Notes under the pieces: model-generated
What the model was told of the DNA's origin: nothing
Database searches by the model: none
The model's input: only the letters and a program-made list of their open reading frames with translations
Source of the DNA: Eunapius fragilis
Taxonomy: Eukaryota > Porifera > Demospongiae > Spongillida > Spongillidae
Direction of reading: 5' to 3'
Assembly (NCBI GenBank): GCA_963681505.1
Contig: OY811980.1
Coordinates: forward strand, 4,509,504-4,573,503
DNA: 64,000 bases
Translations under genes and position numbers: made by a program
Part shown: one piece after another, positions 10,887 to 22,500 of the stretch
Numbering within the stretch: the first letter of the stretch is position 1
How the letters are laid out: each line of letters starts with the position of its first letter

Positions 10887-13800
10887 CAGTGGCGGAGCTA
10901 GGGGGGGCTGGAGGGGGCTTGGCCCCCCCCTGCGATTTCAGCTTGTACAGTGACGTCAGCGCTTGACCCCCCAATATGTGTATGCACATGTACATGTTTT
11001 TAGCAGCCTGTGTGCCTCCAGTCATCTAATAAATAGCTTTGTCGTCGTTGTCGAACGCTCTCTTGATTAGTACTGTTATCCGTAAGGGGTTAAAAATATT
11101 TACGCCACAATGACGCCAAATTTTTTCCTAAAATAGTTTGGACAAGCCATGGCTTCGTCCAACATGCAAGGTGCACGTACATTACTATCGTTAACTAAGT
11201 TTGGATTTACTTGTACGGCGAAGATAAAAGAGCCAGAGATAGCGGCGTGTAACAAAGGTGATATTATTGGTGATATAGGTGTTGCTTCGGCCCCCGAAAT
11301 ACCAAATGGAACCAATGCCTCTACCTCTGTAGTCTGGGGACCAGATGACTGCCATTCATCTGTTCGCCAAACTACGGCCTCTGCTGCCACAAACAAGGGA
11401 AGCACTGCTAAGACTGCTTCCAAAAGACCTGTTGATACCAGTACCAATTCCCCCACCTCCAAGAAAAAGAAATTAGCAAGTGATTGCAGTAACAATCCTG
11501 TCAGCTGCTACAGGAGCAGTTGTGGTAGTGCTGCCTCCACAGTGGGTATTGGTACTACTACCAATGCCTCCAAAATACTGGCTAGTAGTAGTAGTAGCAC
11601 TGTAGCTAGCGGTACACCACACAACATAGAAGAAATTGAGGGAACAACCACCACCCTCATCATTAAAGGTATGGATCTTGACAAGCTACAAAACAAGGCA
11701 GTGATTGTAGAGGAAGAAGTGGAGGAACAACAGCAGCAAGAAACGGCAGAAAATCCAACCTTGAACCAGGCTTCAGCGGCTGCATGGGATCCTGCAATAA
11801 GGAACCAATGTACTCCACACAAGGATGACAAGCATTGGCACAATGATTGTCATCAGGGCCGCTTTTGCATTCTCCAAGATGCTTATCCCAGTAAACAATA
11901 TGGGGGTGGAGGTAGAAAGAGAGCTGTCCAGAAGAGTTGGCTTGAGGCCTATGGCTGGCTTGAGTGGTCCCAAGAAGCAAATGCCTTGTTCTGCTATCCA
12001 TGTTGGATCTTCAATTCCAAGAGGGACAATGAGTGGATTAAGGGTGGGCACAGCAATTTTAAGAAGTGCACTGGTGCTGAGGGCAGTTTAGTGAAACATG
12101 CAAACTCACTTGACCACAAAGCTGCAGAGGTATGCCTGTCTAACATCAAGCTCAAGAAAGAGATGGAGTTGCTGAGTGCACTGGCTGGGCCTGTACATGC
12201 TTCCAAGGTAGCACTGGAGAAGAAGTCTACAAGGGAGTACTTGAAGATAATGCTGCAAGCTGTTGCATTTTTAGCAGCTGGTGGCCTTGCCTTTAGAGGG
12301 CATGATGAATCTTCCTCTTCATCTAACAAAGGCAACTTCCTGAGACTATTGGATCTGCTAGCCAGTGTCAGCCCTGATTTTGCTAAGCAAAGGGAAAGTT
12401 GTCCTGACAATGCCAAGTATACATCTCCTGACAGCCAAAAGCAGCTGGTGCAGTCTTTCAGGCATGCAGTGGACCAGAAGATTAGAGAAGAGCTTGGTGA
12501 CGATTTGCTTGGTGCTGTATATTCAATCTTGGCTGACGAGACAAGCTGTGTAGCTCACAAAGAGTTTCTCACACTGGTCATACGTTATGTGAGTGCCACC
12601 ACTGGGGAGATTATGCAGAGGACCATCAAGACTGTGCATGTTGCAGACACCAAGGCTACCACCCTTAGGGATGCTCTTCTCAGTGCTGTAAAAGGGTTTG
12701 GTTTGAATCCTGAAAAATGTAGAGGGCAGGGATATGATGGGGCATCAAACATGTCTGGCAAGCACAATGGATTAGCAGCTCTTATTAAGATGGTGTGCAA
12801 GCATGCTATGTACACCCATTGCTGTGCCCACAGGCTTAATCTTATTGTTGAAATGATTGGCAAAGATGTGGCTGAATACCAGAGTGTGTTGGGCTTCCTT
12901 CAGCAGATCTATAACCTCATCTCTGCCTCACCAAAAAGAGTGGCAATGTTTGAGAATTTCCAGCATGAAAATCATGCATCTCTCAGTGAAGGAGGCATTG
13001 GAAAAGGAAAGAACCAAATGCAGCGACTCAAAAGCCTATCGGAGACTCGTTGGTGCTGCAGGATTGATGCAGCTTGTTGCTGCAAGCAGCATTTTGGTGC
13101 AGTCCTCAAGACTGCCCATGAAATCAAAGACAGCCCTGACAGCACGTCAGATCAAAAGGCAACTGCACTTGGTGTGGTATGTGGAGTTGAACGATTCTCG
13201 TTTTGTTTCTGGTTGGATGTTCTAATTGAGATCTTATCTCTCACTGACATCCTCAACAATGCTCTGCAGAAACAACGGGACACCTTATGGGAAGCAATTG
13301 GGTTAGTCAAGGCAACACAGAAGAAAGTCAGAGAGCTGCGCACAGATGCTGCTTTTGACTGTATCAAGCATTCAGCAATAGAATTTGCTGCAGAGTATGG
13401 CATTGATGTTCCTGATTTTACAGCACCCTACAACCATCGAGGCACAGGCAGGCGTTCCATTAAGCTTAACAGCAGGCTGCAAGGGTATACAGTTGATGCC
13501 TTTGTGGAAAGTGGGGTTGGAGATGGAACCTTTGATGCTCATTACAAGAGATTGTTTCTTGAGGTGATTGATGCACTTGTGGCTGATTTTGAAGGAAGAT
13601 TCAGTGAAACAACATGTGAGATAATTACAGCCATGGCATCACTCAATCCAGCTAATAGCTTCGCAAAGTACTCCAAGGCCAGCATTGATAAGCTATAGGG
13701 AGGCACTACTGTGATGACTTTAATGACACTGAACGTGGAATGTTGTCAACTGGAGTGGAGCTGATGATTACTGAGATTACAACGGTGAAAAAAGCAACTG

Positions 13801-14483
13801 AATTGTCAGAGATGAAAATGAATGACATGTGCAAATGGCTGCATACCAAGTCAGGCAGCTACCCGCTTACTCAGCGTTTGTATGTTCTTGTAAGTGTGCT
13901 GCCTTACTCCTCAGCTGCATGTGAGAGGAACTTCTCTGGGTTGAAATTTGTTAAGAACCGCCTCAGGTCTACCATTGGTGATGACTTTTTGGATGATCTA
14001 TTGACCATGCTTGTAGAAAATGACCTGGTGGATGCTATTCTCAAAGCAGATGACAGTGACACTTCATTCACTCAAGCTATTAACTACTTTGCCACACAGT
14101 TTGGGAAAAGAAGGGAAAAGATGTGATCCACTGAGTAATTTCGTAGTAAATCATCACACCAACTGCTTCATTTATTCATTATTTCAATGTGTTATTCCCA
14201 TCACAATTTTTCATGTTATCACAATCACAATTTAAAGCCAGGAGAAATAAAACATGGTTCAATGATTCTGCATCAGTACTAGTATAGAAGTTATATTATC
14301 CATGGATTCCATGCACGATGATAAAATGTAACACATTTAATATATTCAAAACTAGCAAGAGCTTTCGCTTCTGGCATCCGCACCAGAACCAACACGCGTT
14401 AGCTGGTCTCGTCGGGACTCGGGAGGGAATGTCCCTCCCGTTAAGTTGGCCCCCCCTAGAATAAAATCCTGGCTCCGCCAGTG
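10887..14483 (+). mobile_element. full-length hAT transposon with 8-base target duplication
   Basis: The 5' end reads CAGTGGCGGAGCTAGGGGGG (10887) and the 3' end is the inverted copy ...GGCTCCGCCAGTG (14483), with one mismatch in the first 12 bases. Both ends then run into a G/C homopolymer (GGGGGGGC and GGCCCCCCC). The flanks are a perfect 8-base duplication, CTTATCGA (10879-10886 and 14484-14491), the hallmark of hAT insertion. At 3597 bases with one long transposase frame, this is a complete element that became defective only by a frameshift. It seems young. Confidence 0.9.
11149..14126 (+). pseudogene. hAT transposase (TTF zinc finger, DUF4371, dimerisation domain), one frameshift
   Basis: The first frame runs 11149-13698 (849 codons) and the C-terminus continues in another frame to 14126. 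The changeover is at about 13693-13697, where loss of one base turns an open frame into a TAG; after it GRHYCDDF is readable in the new frame. Domains: a low-complexity Ser/Thr/Lys N-terminus (1-150), a TTF-type zinc finger (about 230-325; WLEWSQEANALFCYPCWIF, then H..S.DHKA), a DUF4371/ZMYM1-like RNase-H-fold core with ADETS (about 462) and GYDGASNMSG (about 528) supplying acidic residues, CCAHRLNLI, and the hAT dimerisation block LPYSSAACERNFSGLKFVKN in the shifted frame. These enzymes cut and join the element's ends. The C-terminal dimerisation domain is needed for activity, so this copy should be inactive unless the frameshift is a sequencing error. Confidence 0.88.
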
Positions 14484-14533
14484 CTTATCGATCGAGCTAG
14501 CTCAAGTTACCAACCTGAACGACTGCTCTGTAC

Positions 14534-14696
14534 TACAAGTAAATAAAAACATTCTCTCTGAGAAAGTTGGTGGGATATAGGTTTTTCAGGCAAATAGTAT
14601 ACTGGTGTAAAAAGCCTTTTTACACCAGTATACTATTTGCCTGAAAAACCTATATCCCACCAACTTTCTCAGAGAGAATGTTTTTATTTACTTGTA
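14534..14696. repeat. perfectly palindromic MITE, family member 1
   Basis: The whole 163 bases form one hairpin: the arms, starting TACAAGTAAATAAAAACATT, are exact reverse complements meeting at about 14615 with virtually no loop. TA borders both ends, which would fit a TA target site. Relatives lie at 50876-51190 and 60453-60654. Confidence 0.92.
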
Positions 14697-15390
14697 TCCT
14701 TAATTTTTTTAACACCCAGATCACTGTTGCATCGCAGGTTTCCCCCCTTTCATTTAACCGATTTAATTCGTATTGTGAAAATTTTCTAGGTACCTTTGCT
14801 TAATTAGAATTGGTAAGACCGTATATAGGCTTTTAGGCGTTTTTGTATCAAAGCGAGTCCTCCAGCAAATTCTAAAGCTATTGGTGCAATTTTCATGCTT
14901 AAAAGTGTTCCTGTCCCGAGTTATGAGTTCTCAAGAAGAAGAAGAAGAAGAAGCAGAAGCAGACGACCCGCCCATTATTTTTGGAAGGGGAACGAGGACG
15001 GCAGTATTTTTCGTTCTCGACAACCACGCGGTTCTACGACGTGAAACAAAAACGAAACTACTCAGTTTTGACTTCTAGATCGATTGCCGCAACAAGTTAG
15101 ACGATCCGATCGTCGGGAGCGAAGCTACGGTAGGGTCGCGTGATTTTAATTAAATTCATAGTCGGGGTCAAAACCTATATGGAAGTCTCGAGCGAGACTT
15201 CCGATATGGATCTCGTGATTTAACGATGCAGTGATACGCCCTCCTGGGGGGCGAGGCATTGATGATATACGGTATGATACGCCATCTTTACAGAACAGTG
15301 CTTGGGTTTAGCGCGATTAATGGGCGATTATCGCGATAATCGCCGCGATTAAAAAAATCGCGATATTATCGCGATTTTTTTCACCCGGGC
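14697..15390. other. spacer with CGCGAT palindromes
   Basis: No supported gene; a short frame with a run of Glu (around 14935-14960) is low-complexity. At 15305-15380 there is a dense set of overlapping cgcgat/atcgcg words (gcgattatcgcgataatcgc and tcgcgatattatcgcga) forming nested palindromes. At 15188-15205 a small hairpin ggaagtctcgagcgagacttcc is present. Confidence 0.4.
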
Positions 15391-15538
15391 AGGGCTGCCA
15401 ATTAAGGCCAGGTGACTAACCGCCCAGGCTGCGGACCGACCTATCAGGCCGGACCTTGATTTACATATGTATTGTACTGACATGAAACTGTTGCCAGTTA
15501 TACAATCGATTAATAATTCTGAGCGAGCACTACATGCA
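15391..15538 (+). repeat. 148-base dispersed repeat, copy 2
   Basis: Same orientation and almost the same sequence as 4413-4560. Confidence 0.8.
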
Positions 15539-16594
15539 TTAATTAATGCAGTACCAATTAATGCTGCACGTGCTCCATGAACGTCGGCGGTAAAAATTAA
15601 AAAGTTGCACCAACTTTAATTTTTAGCTGCGTGTTTCTAGAGTACAATTTACTCCCACTCATTTATTGTTCAATACTATTATTATAATATTATTACTCCG
15701 TTTGCGGCCTCCACCTCTGTAATATCGAAATGATAACGTCTTTCCTATAGCAACGAGCCTTGACAACCACTGACCTGAAACTTGAGGCTATACATGAGAA
15801 CATAACAAGTTCAGTCGCCATTTCACAAACCATATCAGTATTGAAAAGGGACTATTGTTCTATTTAAGTCCCAATCCACATGGCTTAGGGTTGTGTCTCC
15901 TCTATGAACAGTAGCGTCGAAAGCGGGCTACCTTGGAAAAGACCATTTAACTTCGAAGCGCTGGGTACAAGATGGAACAATTTCTATCGGCAGCCTGATA
16001 GCAGAAATCTAACGAAGACACAAGGTTCTTACAAATTGTTGAATACATACTTTATAACTTGTACATGCAAAGTGTGTCCAGGCTTTTCTTTTTTCTGCTG
16101 GCTACTTACAACGTTATAATTGTAAGTTTCTTTCGAACCGCCACGTACACATGCAAGTAATAAAGGGAGAGTGATGAATTATATAACGCTTGCGTGCTAG
16201 GGTAGCGTCAGGTATAGTCGCCAGCTGGAGGAGTGTTCGCCACATTTCCTTTCAAACTGTTAACTTGGTTAAGCAATGTTGCGTTACAATCCACCTACCA
16301 TACGCTATGTGTAACAACGAATACAGGGGGGTGGCGAACACTGCAACCATACGTGGCGAAAGACTAACCGCACTGGCGCCAGTAATCCGCTTAATTGGAT
16401 AAAATTGTTTTTTTACCCTCGTACGGAGCACCTTTTTGAATAAACGAAGCGGTATTACTATAGAGTGAGGGCTGGCGATCTCTTGGAATCAGGTATGTTT
16501 ATATAATTATCCCTCCTGTTTGCTATATATTCAAGACAACCGACATCGGTACTCGCGGGTGGCCGGCGAACACTATACCACGCTTGCACACACA
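15539..16594. other. spacer with short gtgttcgcca inverted words
   Basis: No gene is supported. gtgttcgccac (about 16231-16241), gtggcgaacac (about 16331-16341) and ggcgaacac (about 16564-16572) suggest fragments of transposon ends, but no pair brackets a convincing element. Confidence 0.3.
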
Positions 16595-16806
16595 GGGTAT
16601 ACATTTCTTACCAATTACTCATATGCTTCTTCTACTAGGTTCCCATTTTTGGCATCTCCCTCTTCCCTTGAATAATCCATTTTCACATATAGTAAGACTA
16701 ATCTCCACGTATTTATGTGCCCGGACAAATTTTGGATTAACCGGACAAATTTTGGCGTCATTTTCGGTCCGGCCGGACCGATTTTTCCCACGGACCAAAT
16801 TTTTCG
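16595..16806 (+). repeat. dispersed repeat with CCGGAC-rich end, copy 1
   Basis: Matches 27777-28016 in the same orientation, from ggta(t)acatttctta to cggaccaaatttttcg, with diverged middles. Both share gtgcccggac, ggattaaccggacaaatttt and tccggccggaccgatttt. A poly-G tract (16822-16839) follows this copy, while a poly-C tract precedes the other. The family is unknown. Confidence 0.75.
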
Positions 16807-16929
16807 CCAATACGAAAAGCTGGGGGGGGGGGGGGGGGGCTTAAGGCCCAATACAAAAGGTGGGCTGGGGAGGGGTGACGAAAGCTGAGAAGCCGTGGGG
16901 GCGGAGGTTTATTATTTGAACTGATCACA

Positions 16930-18411
16930 ATTCTCTCTGTTGGCTGCAGAATTTCCCCAGGGCAGATTGCTCGTTGGCTAGATGTTCTCGCAAAATACTG
17001 ATGACTTCATTATTCTGCATCGGCCTGGACTGAAGCACAGTAACGCGGATGCATTGTCAAGGTTACCCTGCAAGCAGTGTGGCCGTCATGATCCAGATAC
17101 AACAGTGGTTCATTCAGATACCGGTATTACAGCAAAGAGTAGTTGGGTCTCCGCGTACTACCAGTTTTCGATCAAAAATAGGAACACAGTCTGATCCTGC
17201 ATGATTTACGGCAAGTTACCGCATGGATTGTGGACAACACCACTTCTGTTAAAATTCCCAAGCAGTCGTGGCAGCTACTTACCGAAAGCATTGGTCGAAA
17301 CCATTTTTCAGGAAGGCCATGATTCACCCAATGGTGGCCATCTTAGTATGGCAAAGACCTTGGGAAAGTTTCAAGGTTCTACTGGCCTGGCCAACGCAAG
17401 GACGTCGAAGACTGGTGTAAGAGTTGCGAGATGTCTGCCTGGTTTCGTGTGCCATTTTCAAATTGATGTGCCAGATGCTCTTCACACCGATCAGGGACGA
17501 AATTTCGAATCTGCGCTACTGAAGGAAGTGTGCCAGTTGCTGGGAGTGGAAAAGATGAGAACAACTCCCTACCACCCCCAATCGGACGGTTTCGTGGAGC
17601 GCTTTAACCGCACTTTATTCAATAATTGACTGCTTCGGAGAACGAACGCGACTGGGATTTACACATTCCGATGGTGATGATGGCTTACCGGACCCGTGTG
17701 CAGGAGTCCCATGGTTGCACGCCCTTCTATTTGATGTTTGGCCGGGAGGCGCGCCTTCCCGCTAATGTAACTTTTCGACTTCTTCTTCCCCTTTGCAGGT
17801 GAACAAATGCGGTTTCGCTTGGAGCAGTTTATCAGGACGTTCGTACTCTTCTAAATTTAGAACAGCGACGCCAAAAAGCTTTATACGACAGAGCAGCACA
17901 TGGATCACCCTTAGCAGTTGGCGATCTGATATGGCTTCATTGTCCTGCCGTATACCGAAAGGGAAGTCAGTAAAGCTTCATCGCTACTGGCAGGGCCCGT
18001 ACAAGGTCGGCCTAAATTTGCTGGGTAATGTACTCCTTAAAATCCAAAACAGGGATCATCCCCGGAAGAAAAACTGTTGTCACTTTAATCGGTTGAAACT
18101 ATAGAAGAAGGAAGAACAGGAAGTTGTGCAATATAGGCCCAGGTGACTACAAAATCATAAGCGTGGGCGGGGACGGACCTGATCAGTGTAAGCAGAATGA
18201 TCCAGAGGAGGAGATTACAGTTGAGTTCCGGGACGAAGCCGTCCAAGATAACATAGAGCCCGAGCACTGCAGGTGAGGATCATATATCGCGGCGCATGGC
18301 GATGATGAAATTGCTGAGCAAATTGTTCCAGTACAGGAAGATGACAAGAAGGTCGACACGCTGCCGCAGAAAGCCCAAAAAATTTGGACACATCATTTAC
18401 GATTCCTAATG
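16930..18411 (+). pseudogene. eroded Ty3/Gypsy pol fragment (RNase H end to integrase C-terminus)
   Basis: In pieces and several frames: the RNase-H/integrase linker with HSNADALSRLPCKQCG (about 17036-17085), an integrase H2C2 remnant, then the second catalytic Asp (LHTDQGRNFES, about 17480-17515) and Glu (SDGFVERFNRTL, about 17584-17620). Further on come KLHRYWQGPYKV (about 17974) and a C-terminal end matching that of the element at 35310-40265, closing at a stop near 18411. The first catalytic Asp and the middle of the core are deleted. Its wording is close to element 2 (CKQCG; HTDQGRNFES), so it is an old member of the same family. A purine-rich tract (18423-18455) follows, as expected before a 3' LTR, but no LTR pair was found. 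Confidence 0.8.
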
Positions 18412-18899
18412 CCGCGGACTCTTAGGGGGAGGGAGGGGGAGCTAGGGGGGAGACGTAGTTTGTCACAATTGCATATAATCGTACTGGATGGCGGTTTATA
18501 TTTTTCCTTTCCCTTCAATTTGTTCTTCCCACTTAGATAGCATTACATCACCTGTTTTCAAGATCTTCTATTCACTCGACTCAATACATCGGTAACCGGA
18601 TTGATGACTGAATAACAAGGCCGGAATCCTTTATATCCGTCATTTAATCACTATCCGGATGAAAACCCTATTCTTCTCCTTCCTTCCGCCTTCCGCCGCA
18701 AAGAACCCTAGCTAGAAATGATGTTGAAGAGCGCCAATAACAACAGTCGCTTCATATATCCGGATTTTATCTTTGGGGCCAATTGGGCCGGGGTTATAGG
18801 TACATGGAATATCAGAACTGGCGGAAGCCTTTATACGACTTTGGATTGGTCATGGTGATCTACGTCATGAATATCCATGTAGATTATTCGGTTATTACT
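18412..18899. other. spacer after the Gypsy remnant
   Basis: It begins with a G-rich purine tract (18423-18455), then shows no coding signal. Bases about 18745-18778 repeat a phrase found at about 262-293. Confidence 0.3.
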
Positions 18900-18939
18900 T
18901 TAAAAAACGCACTATACATACAAAATAACCGTTTAGCAG

Positions 18940-19110
18940 CCGGAAACAAATCTTAAAGAAGTAGAACCTCTCATTCACCTTCAAGAAGAGTACCAAGCCA
19001 AAGCAGCACAGAACATTGTTGATTACTCTCAAACTCGACAGAAGTAGCAATATGACACTCACAGAAAGCACAATGCTCGCCTAAAAACTACATGCTATAC
19101 TTGAACCAGT
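18940..19110 (+). pseudogene. possible retroelement integrase C-terminal remnant
   Basis: A frame around 18960-19080 reads like the helical stretch near the end of Ty3/Gypsy integrases (QAKAAQNIVDYSQTRQ, then a stop, then YDTHRKHNAR). It is broken by at least one stop and has no recognised partner upstream. Low confidence: the match is by pattern only. Confidence 0.25.
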
Positions 19111-19477
19111 GACGGACAGAGATATACTAAATATACAGTCTTCAAGCAAAAGTCACTTATACATGGGTGGAGAAGAAGATTGTGTCAGTGAACAAGGTGC
19201 CAATGAAAAAGATGATGGTGATGGTGACTGTGAACAAGATGACTGGTGTAATAATAATATGATGGCGTAAAAACATTGTCCATCATATGCTTTTGTAAGC
19301 TGCATATGCCCTATATGCCGGGGATAATTGCATGGGTGCCGTTTCTCCTTGTCATGTAGTGGGTTCCGTTTTCACGGAGGGTGCATGCCAATGGTATAAT
19401 GTGCGTGCACGGGGGGTGCCATGGGGTGCCATTTATTTTAAGAAAAATTGCGTGGGAATATCTATAATTTTCAGGGG

Positions 19478-19571
19478 TGTTGCAAGACAAGCACTAATTT
19501 AATGAATGCAACTGCGCATGCGCTAAATACATAAATACGTACACACATAACAACATATATTTCATGTCACA
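19478..19571 (-). repeat. 3' LTR of element 1 (94 bases)
   Basis: Nearly identical to 23484-23577. It contains TGCGCATGCGCT at 19513-19524. Unusually short for a Ty3/Gypsy LTR. Confidence 0.93.
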
Positions 19572-19586
19572 ACTCTCTCTCTTCAG

Positions 19587-22500
19587 TCAGTAATAATCGG
19601 GTGGTCGTATCCTGGTACCTGTTCGGGAACGAGTAGCAATGGGACTACGTATGAAAGTTGGAGGAGCGATATTCTCTGCCTGTGGTGACAAAGATTGATC
19701 TTTGCTTTCATTTGTTTTTGTTTGCTGTATGGGCTGCTCAACATTTTGCTTACCACACAATTTCTCTGGAATTGGGGTTAGATTACATTTGTTCCGTCGC
19801 AGCTCTCCTGCAGGTGTATCCAAAATATAAGACCTAGGTGGCTTTGACTTCACCTCGAGTACTAATATTTCTGGTGTCACTTATCCACACTTGTTGACCA
19901 ATCTCAAGATCTGGTCTCTGACCTACAGCATGTGTTTGATTATAGTTTTCTGCCTGTTTCCTTTTGTATCTCAGACTCTGTGTTTTGAAGTGTTGTAAAT
20001 AGTCCCATTTTGGCACTAGAACCTTGAGATGCTGTGGTAAAGTGGTGCGCAATTTGCGTCCCATCAATAGTTCTGCCGGACTCAACCCGCACCAGGGCAA
20101 TGGGGTAGTTCTATAGTTCAACAAGGATATAGCCAGGTCATCTCCTGCAGATATTAGTCGTTTGGCTGTTTGAACAGTTCTTTCTGCCTGCCCATTGCCT
20201 TGCGGGTAATAAGGACTACTTGTAACATGCTGAAATCCGAAGCTATGAGAAAAATCTTTCATCTCTATAGCAGAAAACTGGGGGCCATTATCACTTACCA
20301 GCGTCTCCGGAATCCCATACCTGGAAAATATATTTTTCATTGCCTCAATAACTGCACATGAGGTTGTTGAAGTTAGCTTAGCAACTTCAAAGTAACAAGA
20401 AAAATAATCCACAACAACTAAATAATTTATTCGGTTCAGTTCGAACAAATCAGCGCCCACCCTCTGCCAAGGGTACTCTGGAGTGTCTACAGCAATCATT
20501 GGTTCTTTATTGCGTCTGGCTCGCTTAACACATGTGTGACATTGTTTAACCATAGTTTCAATATCTGTTGTCAGGCCGGGCCACCACACCGCTGACAATG
20601 CTCTGAGACGGCAACGCTCAATTCCCTGATGACCTTGATGAATCTTCTCTAATGTATGTGCCTGTAATTGCTTGGGAATGATTATTCTATCACCAAACAA
20701 AAGAAGCCCTCTGTTGACCGTCAGTTTTCCACGATGCTCCCAATATGGTTTTACTTCTGCTTTTAGTCGGTGTTTATCAGGCCAACCTGACGAACAATAA
20801 CTAACCAGTGTCATCACAGTGGAGTCTTGGCTTTGAGCAACTCTATATTTTTCAATCAAATCCTCACTGCCAGGTAGGTTAGAACATACTACAGCTACCA
20901 ACCTTTCTACATCCTCTTGAAGGTAGACAGCTGATTTGTGAGGGGTAGATGTTGGAGCCCTAGATAATGTATCAGCCGTATACATCAGCTTCCCAGGAAC
21001 ATGGTGAATAGTGAAATCAAATCTCATCAACCGAAGTCTAAATCTAAGTACCCTAGGTGGTAGGTTATCAAACAACTTGGTGCTCAACAAGGGTACTAGG
21101 GGTTTATGATCAGTTTCGATTGCAAATCGCCTACCCAGGACATAGTCCGAAAATTTCTCACATGCCCATGTAATGGCTAAGGCTTCCTTTTCAATCTGGG
21201 CATAATGGGTTTCAGCGTCTAACAATGACCGTGATGCATAAGAAACAGGCTTCCAGTCATGGCCCATTTTTTGGAGAAGGACTGCACTCAATCCATAGGA
21301 AGATGCATCTGCTGAAATAAGAATTTCTGCATCAGGGTCGTAGAAGGCAAGGACTGTAGGCTGACACAACTCAGCCTTAATAGAGGAGAACGATTCCTCT
21401 TGTGAAGGACCCCAAACCCAGGTCGACTTTGCACTAAGTAACTCCCTAAGTGGCCGAGAGATTTGGGCAAGGTTTTGAGAGAATTTTCCAAGCTGGTTAA
21501 CCATACCCATAAATCTCCTTAGTTCCGATACATTCGTTGGTGGTCCCATTTCCTGTATAGCTGCTGTTTTATCGGGATCAGCCCTGATTCCTTCTTGGTC
21601 TACAACATGACCTAGCTACTTCACCTTATCAACACCAAAAACACATTTCTCTTTATTCAATGTTAGCCCTGCATTCAGCATTCGTCCAAAAACTGCATAC
21701 AGACGCTTGTCGTGTTCTTCTTGATTTTGCCCATAAACCAAAACATCATCAGCTAAACATAACACCCCATCAATACCTTCTAGCATGCTACACATTCGTT
21801 TCTGAAAGTGCTCTGGGGCACTGGAAATGCCAAATGGTAATTTATTAAAGCAGAATCGTCCAAAGGGAGTGATAAATATAGTCAATTTGCGAGAGGCTTC
21901 AGCAAGTGGGATTTGCCAAAAGCCTGACATAGCATCTAGTTTGCTAAATACTTTAGCTCCTTTTAATTGGGCAAGAATTTCATCTATCCTAGGAAGAGGG
22001 TATATCTCTCTCTGGACGCTCTTATTCAGATGTGTGAGATCCACACAAATCCTGATCTTACCATTGGCTTTTGGTATGACAACTATACCTGAACACCAAG
22101 CAGTGGGTTCATCCATTTTTGATATGATTCCCCCAGATTCCATTTGTTCTAATTCTTTACGAACTTGCTCTCGAAGGGATATTGGGACCCTTCTTGGCAC
22201 ACATAAAGCAAAAGGCTTTGCATCTGGGCAAAGCTTAATTTCATATGGATCCTTCAGATTTCCCAAACCCTTAAACAATGCTGGGAATTTCTTAGCTATC
22301 TCTGACCCCCTGTCCTCTATCACTGCATCCACCACTTTAGTCAGTAGGTTCAGAGCTTTAATAGCAGGTAACCCTAACAAACAATTCTTCAAATCTTTAA
22401 TGACGTAAATGGTTTGCTTCACTGACGTACCTTTATAGGCAAGAACACCAAAAAACTGCCCTACAACAGGCAAAGGTTCATGTGCGGGTCCATAAAGGGT

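Noticed and set aside
14881-15078. Frame with a Glu-rich segment
   Set aside because: Low-complexity GAA repeat with no family pattern, no splice context and no neighbours.
16229-16343. Small element bounded by gtgttcgccac words
   Set aside because: The inverted match is only about 11 bases, and no target duplication or second example was found.
21616-21618. TAG between the two halves of element 1 Pol as a readthrough signal
   Set aside because: It is in the middle of RT, not at the Gag-Pol boundary where programmed readthrough occurs, so a nonsense mutation is simpler.
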